Assembly (NCBI GenBank): GCA_010405405.1
Contig: MU004230.1
Coordinates: 220,627-284,626, forward strand
Reading direction: 5' to 3'
Source: Microthyrium microscopicum
Taxonomy: Eukaryota; Ascomycota; Dothideomycetes; Microthyriales; Microthyriaceae
Length of the DNA stretch: 64,000 nt
A program made the position numbers and the translations under genes. Numbering within the stretch: the first letter of the stretch is position 1; each line of letters begins with the position of its first letter. The notes under the pieces are model-generated. The model saw only the letters and a program-made list of their open reading frames with translations. It was not told the DNA's origin and did no database searches. This document shows positions 54,649 to 64,000 of the stretch, piece by piece.

Positions 54649-55617
54649 CTAATGGTCCTTGCGACTAGGAATTGCGTTTTCTCGGAACATATCGTGATCT
54701 CCCAGGGTTGAGACGCTGCGTACCAAGTAGACCTTGTTACAAGATTGGGAACAAGAAAGATGAGCCAGAATAGGAGAGTCACCCCGGCCAGCGATACACT
54801 GTTCAAGCTGAACAGTCTCATGTCGAAAAGTGAGGCTAAACGGCCAGTTCTCGTTTGGTTCTGCAGGATTCCATGACTTGAATTGTGTCCAACAAGCGTC
54901 GTTAAGCTTTTTGAAAAGCTGCCCGTACTTAGTGGGTGATATAGCATTGGGTATGATTGGAAGAGACCGGAAAAAGAATAAGTCCAAGCTGGGATTTCGT
55001 CTACTCGAGGCGACGTGGTCGTGATCTTCAGCTATGGATTGAAATAGCTCGATTATGTAGCATGCCTGAATGTCGAATGTAGCTGTACGAGAACCTGTAG
55101 CCCAAAAGTCCACGAACGTGTTCCTTTGATGAGAAATTGCGCTTTGGTGCCAAACAAATGCCCTCAAGCGGTGGAGCGTTTGAATGATGAAATGCTCCAC
55201 AGTCCAGAGTCTGGAATATCGACCAGTGTTTTGGTGTGTTGAACGATCAGACAATAGTATGGAAACGTCTGTAGCCACGAAGTGCAAATAACGCTCCACT
55301 TGAGGAAAGACTGAGCTTGCACCTGGCATTTTGATTCCATAATATCGACCCATGGCGTAGAAGAGCATGTTGATCAGTATGAACAATGGGCTTGCTTCGG
55401 CATAATCAAAATCCCCACGAAAGTTCCGACGCATCCCTTTTTCAGTAGACATGATGCGATAAATCTGAGCGTCATCCTTTCCTATAGGCTTAATCTGGTA
55501 ACCTTTCTTCATGATCTCTGTGAGCTTCGGTTCTTCATCGTCAGGGTCGTCGAACCCCTTATGCCTGGCAGTAGCTTGGGAAAAGGCCTTCCCGGGCTTA
55601 TATGGGAAAGAATACAT
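54649..55617 (-). CDS. Orphan protein of 322 aa at the edge of the AT-rich block
   Basis: Single open exon starting M-Y-S-F-P-Y-K-P-G-K-A-F-S. The sequence is ordered and rich in aromatics (F-I-L-I-N-M-L-F-Y-A-M-G-R-Y-Y-G; W-T-V-E-H-F-I-I-Q-T-L-H-R-L-R-A-F-V-W-H-Q). It shows no signal peptide and no motif I can name. Codon makeup is normal and RIP has not reached it. It could be a lineage-specific accessory gene, or part of a longer spliced gene. The position, 350 bp from the RIP-degraded block, fits accessory DNA. Confidence 0.55.
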   Translation of the reverse strand: MYSFPYKPGKAFSQATARHKGFDDPDDEEPKLTEIMKKGYQIKPIGKDDAQIYRIMSTEKGMRRNFRGDFDYAEASPLFILINMLFYAMGRYYGIKMPGASSVFPQVERYLHFVATDVSILLSDRSTHQNTGRYSRLWTVEHFIIQTLHRLRAFVWHQSAISHQRNTFVDFWATGSRTATFDIQACYIIELFQSIAEDHDHVASSRRNPSLDLFFFRSLPIIPNAISPTKYGQLFKKLNDACWTQFKSWNPAEPNENWPFSLTFRHETVQLEQCIAGRGDSPILAHLSCSQSCNKVYLVRSVSTLGDHDMFRENAIPSRKDH

Positions 55618-55880
55618 CTAACCCGTGGACAAGGAGGAAGATGCTCCTTTCGATCCTAAGGAAAGATGGTGGATGCAAATGATGTTACTCATGATCGCAA
55701 GTCTACAGAAATTTCGTCTAGCTTGGCGCTTCAGAACTCTGGTTGTCTAGAGTAAGTTTACCAAGTCCCTTGCCAATGATATTAGTTTCTGCGCTTCGAG
55801 ATGGACAACGGAGAATTCCACATTACTACTTCAACTGTCCTAGAATAAGGCTTTGCTTTTTTTAGCAAGTACGATGTCTG

Positions 55881-55896
55881 CCATCAGCGTTGATGG
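55881..55896. repeat. Short family-like palindrome (copy J)
   Basis: CCATCAGCGTTGATGG is a hyphenated palindrome with the family core CCATCA...TGATGG, located between the orphan gene and the AT-rich block. The surrounding 55618-55980 has no gene. Confidence 0.45.
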
Positions 55897-56445
55897 AGAG
55901 AATGCACTAACGCCAAGCATAGGGATACTTGCCAACACAGAAACTTGCCACCCCAAAAAGCAGATCTTTACTAAATCTTGAAGTAGTAAATTAGCCATAA
56001 CTCAATCAATTTAAATGCAATTTAATTATTTTAAACATTTAAATAATCTATAACTTTGTCTATATCTTATACTGCTCTTTAAGCTTTTACTTAATATATT
56101 TTAGTACGTTCTATCTTCTTTTTAACCTCTAGATCTATAAATTACTAAGTTCCTAGAAATTTCTAAATAGTATATAATTTATTAGTAGAATCTATTTATT
56201 TTTTAACTAGTTTTTATTTCTTAGGTACCTTTAGTATTTCTATACGTTTATTTATAGTAGAAAGAGATACTATTATAAATACTAGATTTACTTCTAGTTT
56301 TATAATTCTACGCTTTAAATTAAAGTTTTTAGCTTATAAACTTTACTTAACTATTAAAGGCTTAACTAAGCTTAAAATTTAATTCTAAAGAAGCTAATTG
56401 CTAGTAATTTAGGTAGTATTTAACTCCTTTAGGTTATTTTATAAG

Positions 56446-56668
56446 TGTAAGGAGCTAACGGGCACGATTAGGCGAGCAGAAAGTAGCTAGTATTGTAGGA
56501 TCTAAGTACGAAGAGAAGAAATCTAGAGATGTAGCTACGGATGCAAAGATATAGGGCCTGGGGGATCCTTAGACACACTAACCCCAAACGGGATAAAGAG
56601 ATCTTATCTGTAAGATTAGATCTCTGCATCTAAACACTACAATACTAAACCTGTAAGGATTCCTTACA
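56446..56668. mobile_element. Solo LTR of a retrotransposon, 223 bp, with 5-bp target duplication
   Basis: The unit begins TGTAAGGAGC and ends GGATTCCTTACA, so it has the TG...CA ends of an LTR with a short inverted terminal match (TGTAAGGA/TCCTTACA). The 5-bp word ATAAG flanks it directly on both sides (56441-56445 and 56669-56673). Unlike its surroundings it keeps many CpA and TpG pairs. It looks whole as a solo LTR; no internal region is present. Family (Copia or Gypsy) cannot be told from the LTR. It was probably inserted after the surrounding block had been mutated. Confidence 0.8.
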
Positions 56669-59600
56669 ATAAGGTAAAATAAAAAGAAAGAGAAATTTTA
56701 TAATTTAAGGGCTAAATTCTAGCCTTTTAGAAGCTAGTAAAAATATTATCTTCTAAAATTATATCTAGATAAAGTTTATAATATAATATAATAAAGTCCT
56801 TTTAAGGAATAGTTAATTTATTAAATATATTATTAAATTTAGATAGTTCTTATTAATAAGCTATCTTAATAAGTCTAAAAATTCTAAGATCTAGAGGTTA
56901 TAAAATATATAAAGTATATAGTAAAATATATAATAAAATAATTTAATTTTCAAGGTAAGTATATATAAAGTAATAAGAATAGTATAATTTATAGTTATTT
57001 AGGATTAAAAGACGCTAAGTTTATCTTTATAATAGCTTAGTTTATAGTATAAAGACTTTATTAAGCTAATAGACTTTAATATTATTAAAAGTCTAACTAT
57101 TACTAGAATATATAAATCTTTAATCTTTATATTCTTTTAGATCTAGATAAGAGGAAAGCTAGGTTAACTATATATTTTTAATAATAAAGATAATTAGTAA
57201 ATTAATTTTTAATCTAGTAGCTAAAATAGCTTTAATTATAGTATTCTACTTTACTTTTAAAGGTTATTTTATAATTACCTTTCTAGCTTTATTTAAAGAG
57301 CTTATAATAACTACTTCTTAACTAGAATCGCCTATTTAGAGTCTAGATTTATTTATATTTTACTTATTTAATAAAGAAATATAGTATTCTTAGTAAAGCT
57401 TTTCTAGATAATTAAAGAAATAATTTATATTGCTTAATATATATACTTCTACTTAGTCTATTTTAACCTTTCTAGTAGGAATAGTTTTAAGAAAAGGGTA
57501 ATAATAAATAAAGTTTATATACTAGTTCTCTCTAAGTATAAACGAAAGTTTAGTAGTTTTTAATATCTTACTAGCTATAAGACAAATTTTAGTATAAGTA
57601 GGGGCCTATCTAGCTTAATTTTTAAGTAAAATCTAGTTTACTAGATATTTCTCTATATAAGGAGGCATTTTTTACTTAGATTTATAAGCTTTGTAATAAG
57701 ATTTTACTTTATTAAGTTATTCTTAAAGAGTAGGTTTAGAAACTCTAATTTTATATTTATACTCTTATAAAGTCTTAAATTCGCTATTATTCTAGCGTTT
57801 TAGGGTATTAGCAATTTCTTTAGGAGTAGTTTTTATTTTAAATTATTAAATTTAAAGCATTATTAAATAATTTATTATAGTTTGTAATTATCTAAATATA
57901 TTATAGTAGGGTAGCAAGTATCCCTATTAGTAAGTATCCCTATACTTAGCGTTATTAAAGTAAACTATATATTATACTAACTTCTTTAGATATTCTTAAT
58001 ATTATACTAAGGTATAGGTTAGGTAACCTATTAAGGTTAACCTAATATATATAGATTCTTAATATTAGGTTAGGTTTTAAAAATATATTATAAAACCTAT
58101 ACCTAACCTAAGTAAGATAAAATTATTATAGATTAAACCTAAGGAACCTAAAGGACTTAAATTAAAGACCTATTAAATAAGGTTTATTTAGTATATAACT
58201 TATTTAGGTTATAAAGGAAGGGTTACTATACCTAATATAGTTAGTAAAAGCTAAGTAGATAGAAATAATCTAGTATATAAATTAAAAAGTTAGAAAAGTA
58301 TTAATTAAAATATTTAGTATAATATATAGATTAAACTATATATTAACTAACTACTACTACTAAAACCCTAATAACTAGTTTAAATCTTCTTCTTCTTACT
58401 AACCTTACTAAAGACTATATTTATTAGTAATTATTTTTACTTATTCTCTAATTCTTATTAAAAAGTAGACTTAAATATTAATTTATAAACTCTTTTACTA
58501 GTAGCTACTATAGATAGAAGCTTACTAATATCTTTTAGTAATTATTTATAAAAAGAGTTTTATATATTACTATCCTTTACTTTATTACTATTCTTATTAC
58601 TATCTAAATCTATACTATAGAATCTAGAAGAGGTTTTTAAGCTTATAGATTTACTAATACTAGTATCCTTAAGGTTTTCTTTTCTTTTAGTAAACCTAAA
58701 ACTAGTATTATTTTTATTATTAAAATTATCTTTACTAGCCTTATTTATATTCTTATCTAAAATATTATTATTCTTATCTAAATTATTTAAATTATTTTTT
58801 TTATTAGAAATAATAGATAACTTATCTAAATATTTATAATAAGTTATATAATTAAATATCTAATAGTATATAGTATTAAGATTACTAAAATAAATATAAT
58901 TAAGTAAGATATTTATAAGTTATTTTATAATTATATTAATATATTTTTTATATATATTAACCTTTACTTTAATTTTATTAAAACTACCTTAATAATCTAA
59001 AATATTAGCTATTAATTTAGTAAACTTATTATTATTATATTAGTAAAGTATATCTTATAATAATATAAAGTTATAAAATATCTAAAAAGAGTAAAAACGA
59101 TTATATTTAAATTAGTTATAAATAATAAAGAAAATATATTCTACTTTAACTTTAGTAGCTAGTATATAAAAATAATTATATACTATATAAGCTATTATTA
59201 GATAGAAGTTTAGATTATTATTTTCTTTCTATATAAAGAGAAAATTATTATTTTTTATAAATACTATTATTATATTAGTAAATTATAAATAATATAATAA
59301 TAAAGATATACTACTTTTAAAGTATTATATAAACTTATTAAATAAAAATAAGCTAGTTAAGCTATTATTTACTATAACGTTATTATTATCTATAATTAGT
59401 TCTATATTATTAGATTAAGTATTTAAATTACTATACTTCTTAAGCTAAACTTTATAAAGGTTTTTAATTATTACGTTATACTAAAATAAACTATTTAAAC
59501 TAGAGTAGTCTTTCTACTAAAGATTAATAAAGGTAAACTTAATTATATAAAGAGATAATAACTAACTAAAAGTATAAATATACTATAGTTAGATATTAGT

Positions 59601-62600
59601 TTATATTAAGTTAAAGTATACTTATAGTTTTCCTTAAGCCTCTTTTAGACTAGACTAAAGTTTACTTTACTAATATAGTTAAATACTTACTAATATATAT
59701 TTACCTAGAATAGCCTTTTTATTATTAATATATTAGAAGAGCTTTTAGAAATATAAAAGAACTTTATAAATAGATAGAGCCTTAGATTTATTAAGAATCT
59801 AAGTTATAGTATTAAATAGAGTAGTAAGCTAAACTAAATACTTAATATTAGTTTATTCTATATTAAATAGTATAAGAATTCTTACTTATTATTAATTCTT
59901 CTTTTTTTTAGCTTTATAAGCTTTAGTAATAAGGAAGTATATAAAGAGTATTTTAATAATTTAAAGGTAAAGTCTTATTATTATTATTAAGTCTTAGTAT
60001 ATTTTAATATCTTAAATTAGCTAAAGGTTACTATAAAGATTAAGGTTATTTTAATATTTATTAATAGAGTATAAATTAGATATTTAGGATTTATTAAAAT
60101 AAAAACTAGCTAAGTAAGTAAAGAACCTAAAGAGATATAGTTTAGAAAAGCTAATATACTTAGTAATACTATAAACTTAGACTATATTAGCTATTCTAAT
60201 TAATACTTTTTTAACTTACTAAAAATAAGAACTAACTTACTTTATATAAAGTAAGAGTAACTAAGCTATATTTTATAGTAAGTTTTCTTTTCTTTAAAAT
60301 ATCTTCTTTAATAAATATCTATTTAATTTCTTTATTTATAGACTTATAACTAAGATAAGAAAGTAAAGTACCTTATACTAGTTAAATAATATAAAATATA
60401 TAAAGAACTTAAATAATACTTATAATATATTTAAAGTATTAATATATATTTAATATAAGTACTATTATCTTATTATTACTAGCATTATTAACTATAATAA
60501 AGTAAACTTTTTTAATAATACTATATTAATTAAATATATTACTTATAAGTTTAGTATAAGCTTTACTTATAAACTTTTTAATAGTAGAAAGAAAGCTAAA
60601 AAGCTTCTTTTTCTATTCCTACTATAAAATAATTTATTATCTAATAATAGCTAAGTACTCTTTATAAGTAAAATTTAAAGACTACCTATTTAGCTAAATA
60701 CTAATATATATATTATTATTTAGCTAAATAAACTCTTTTCTTAACTTTATAAGATTAATTATAACTTATTTTATAACTTCTAAAGTAATAGTTTTCTATA
60801 AAGTAAATTAAGGTTAAATACCTAGTAGTATATAATAATTAATAACTTACTATATAAATTATAATTTAAATATACTAAGAAGAAGACTCTTAGCTATAAT
60901 TAAATATATTTATAAAGTAAGAAAATCTTATAATATAATCTTATATTTATTAAAGCTATAAATAGCTTTAAGCTTTATATTATATATCTATAAATATTAT
61001 AATTAGTAATAATATAGCGTAGTAAGAATTAAATATACTAGAGTTATAATTAATCTTATTTAATTAAGTATAATCTAATCTTTATTACCTTTAGCTATAG
61101 TAATATTATTATAATCCTAAAAAATAATATACTTATTAAATAATCTTTACCTAATAAAGGAAGTACTAGTATTATCTTTATAGAAATAATAATATTTAAG
61201 GAACTTATAATAATAAATATAGTAATAATAAGGCTAGCTAATAAACTTAAAAGTGCTTACTTATATACTATCCTAAATAGGGCTTTTTTTCCTACTATAC
61301 TAATAAGAATCTATTTATATAAGAATTAGCTTTTCTTAGTTAATAGTAAACTAGGATATAATTTACTACTAAGTTTAAAAATAATTATTAATATCCTTAC
61401 TTTATAAATATATTTTCTTTTCTTAATTACTAGATTCCTCTAATACTTTAAGTATTATATTAGAAATAGAAGAAATAAGTATTAATAAACTAGAAGATAA
61501 TATACTAATAGAAGAGTTTAGAATAGTACTATTAATAGTAGTACTCTTATCTTAGATAGTAAGTTATAATAATAAGAAAAAAGTTATTAAGCTAGCTTTA
61601 GATATAAAGAAATTAGAGGTAGAAGTAAAGAAAGATATAATTTAGAGTAGTATTAACTTTATTAAAAAAACTTAAGATTCTAAAGAAATAAAATTAATAA
61701 GTTAAAAAAGTATTAATTAAAAATTTAGTACTATTTATATTATCTTATAATACTATTTATAAAAACTTTTATTTATTCTTTCTTCTTTTTTAATATTAAT
61801 TAATTATACTCTATATTTTAATTATTTACTTTCTAATTACGCTAATTTAACTAATCTAGTAATTTAGGAAATAACTAATATAATATATTTCTTCTTCTAA
61901 CTTTTTATATTACTATACTATTAAACTCTTTCTTAATCTATTATATTTTTTAGCTTTTCTTAGAACTACTTAGCTTAGTCTTCTTTCTTTAAAAGTAATT
62001 CTATAAACTAGAAATTTATAAAGTTATTCTTTTATATAATCTATACTTAGTCTAGTTATTACTAGTAGTTAGCTATTTTATCTTTCTTAACTAATATATC
62101 TATTAAAAAGTAATACTAGTTTTACTTAGGTAGTTATAATATACTATATAGAATATACTAAATTTAAAAATTATTTCTATAATTAACTTTATTATACTAC
62201 TTAATATAATATTTAAACCTTAAAATAAGAATATCTTAATAGCTTATTAATCTCTATATTTAATTTAAAAAAATAATATACTAATTAATTTTTATTATAT
62301 TTTTTCTATTATAATAATAAAAAATACTATTTAAATTAATTTACTTATATTTTTATATTTAAATAATAATTAAATAGTAAAGAATATTTTAGTCTAAAAA
62401 TAATTATAAGGCTAAAGATAAGTAACTAAAGTATTCCTTACTTTAATTATTTTTAGTTATAAAGGTTATACTACTAAAAAAAATTAAGACTATTATTAGT
62501 AGTTATTTAAAGAGTATTACTACTAAAGTACTTACTAAAAAATAATAATTAGCTACTTATAGATTATATAATACTTTTATATTAGAAAGTTTTAGAACTA

Positions 62601-63516
62601 TAATTTTAAAGAATAAATAAGTATAAATATTAATAGTAAAAGATATAAGTAGTATTATTATTATTATAATAATTTAAGTTTATACTATTTATACTAACTA
62701 AAAATATTTATAATAGATTCTTTAAAGTTTATTATATAAGAGTATATAATTATAGTAGTAAGAGTTTACTTAATATAATAAAATAACTTCTACTATAATT
62801 TATTCTTAAGATTTACTACTTAAGAAAGTAGTAAGATAAATATAAATACTACTAAAAATTTAGTAAAGAAAAGAAGATAAAAAAATAATAATAAGTAAAA
62901 TCTAAAATAAAAAGTAGAATTAATATTATAACTTAAATAAACTTATAAAAATTAGAAAGTTATATAGACTTAAAAAGTTTAAAGTTATAGTCTTAAAGTA
63001 TAATTATATTTAGTAATAGTATATAGATAATTTATTATAAAAAGTTAAAAGTAATAAAATTTATTAAGATTAATATTTTATAATTAAGGCGTATTAAACT
63101 TTATATTAATATTAAGCTACTATTAAGGCTAAGTTTTAGAAAGTTATAAAAATATTAATTAGAATTTAAAAAGTTTATTATAGCTTCTACTTTCTAAAAT
63201 ATTTATTTATTATAGTATTTTTCTTTTATTAGTTTAAATTAAGTTTTATTAAATTAAAGGCTAATATTCTAAATATTCTTATTTACTATAGGCTATAAAT
63301 TATTCTATAGCTTACCCTATTAAGTTATTTACTTTTTTTAATTAGTTATTATATAATCTACACTTTATTAATCTTTATTATATTATTTTAACTTATTTTA
63401 TTATTTTAATATAACTATATTCTTCTTAACTTTATTTACTTATTTTTTAGAATTTCTTTCTTAATCTTAAATCTTTTATAATCTTTATACTTATTTTTAT
63501 TACCTTTTTTTTATCT

Positions 63517-63805
63517 ACTTATAATCTTATTTTTTTCTTCTTACTTACTTATAATCTTATACTCTTTTTTATATACTATACTTTTCTTTATTACTTTTTT
63601 TTAATCTACTTATAACTTTATACTCTTTTTTACTTACTATACTCTTTTTTATTCTTTTCTTCTAATCTATTTATAACCTTATACTTCTTTTTATTTATTA
63701 TACTCTTTTTTATTCTTCTCTTTTAATTTACTTATAACTTTATACTTTTCTTTACTTATTATACTTTACTTTATTATCTTCTTTATATCTATTTATAACT
63801 TTACT
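63517..63805. repeat. 61-bp minisatellite in the AT-rich block
   Basis: The word YTTATAACTTTATAC (with variants) recurs at about 63547, 63608, 63669, 63730 and 63791, exactly 61 bp apart, with a partial copy at 63517. Intervening sequence is pyrimidine-rich on the plus strand. The strict period shows true tandem repetition rather than chance AT-richness. Confidence 0.75.
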
Positions 63806-64000
63806 TTTTTACTTTCTTTCTATTTACTTTTTTTCTATTAATAAAAGTAAGTTATAAAACTTTTACTACCTATTTTATAACTTTTTATTCTTATTCTTTA
63901 TATATTTTTAGTATTATTAAATAAATATTATTATTTAAGTTATTTTTTTTGCTAATATTCTTTATAAATAATAATATTAGTAATAAAGAAAAAAATATAT

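Larger units (their letters stand above)
55980..64000. repeat. RIP-degraded AT-rich block, at least 8 kb
   Basis: From about 55.98-56.03 kb the sequence becomes extremely AT-rich; CpA and TpG almost vanish and TpA dominates on both strands. This is the fingerprint of repeat-induced point mutation on ancient, probably nested, mobile elements. No reading frame of 60 codons survives. I could not identify element families, except for the solo LTR at 56446-56668. An inverted pair of GGTTAGGT/ACCTAACC words lies near 58015-58105. The block runs off the window end and may be part of a long AT isochore, subtelomere or pericentromere. Confidence 0.82.

Noticed and set aside
58015-58105. Telomere-like words GGTTAGG and CCTAACC
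   Set aside because: Only a few scattered words in inverted order, not a tandem TTAGGG array.

Overview
The window is nuclear DNA of a filamentous ascomycete (Pezizomycotina). Genes carry short introns, mostly 42-76 nt, with GTAAGT-like donors and CTAAC/CTGAC branch sites. The content is typical of the group: Zn2Cys6 factor, LysM protein, GH3 enzyme, type-B carboxylesterase, APD1-like protein, and a kinase and a ubiquitin-like-domain protein of expanded fungal families. Two blocks are AT-rich and almost empty of CpA/TpG, the mark of repeat-induced point mutation (RIP). A leotiomycete is my best guess, from general resemblance only.

Layout: 1-1.6 kb holds the 3' end of a HECT ligase (HUL5-like) facing an RraA-family aldolase-like gene. 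A 4-kb gene-poor stretch precedes a large Zn2Cys6 transcription factor (5.6-8.3 kb). From 9.1 to 19.5 kb lie a probably decayed secreted-protein gene, a ubiquitin-like-domain protein, a small protein kinase, the mitochondrial calcium uniporter (MCU), a WW-like protein and an apparent 57-residue spliced gene. From 19.7 to 29.5 kb two very long, disordered proteins are encoded head-to-tail on the minus strand. From 30.9 to 43.6 kb is a compact housekeeping and secretory block: SED5 syntaxin, PA-TM-RING ligase, TVP23, an ANCHR-like zinc finger protein, a secreted GH3 beta-glucosidase, an unknown gene and a LysM membrane protein. A 3.27-kb RIP-degraded DNA transposon with TA target duplication (44.2-47.5 kb) sits 128 bp upstream of an APD1-like gene. 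RCC1 and a carboxylesterase follow, then an orphan ORF at 54.6-55.6 kb. From about 56.0 kb to the end the DNA is a RIP-ravaged AT-rich block with no ORFs, containing one much less mutated solo LTR with a clean 5-bp target duplication.

The most unusual signal is a dispersed family of short inverted-repeat elements. Their ends share a roughly 30-bp motif reading about GRCAAAATnAAnGGC followed by CTCCCATC and a hyphenated palindrome CCCATCG...CGATGG. Copies or fragments occur at about ten places. One forms a hairpin in a kinase intron, a related 19-bp motif is amplified nine times in another intron of the same kinase, and one supplies the stop codon of the WW-like gene. A second, unrelated miniature element with perfect 48-bp inverted repeats lies at 48.8 kb. 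I see no gene cluster that looks like a new enzymatic, defence or biosynthetic system.
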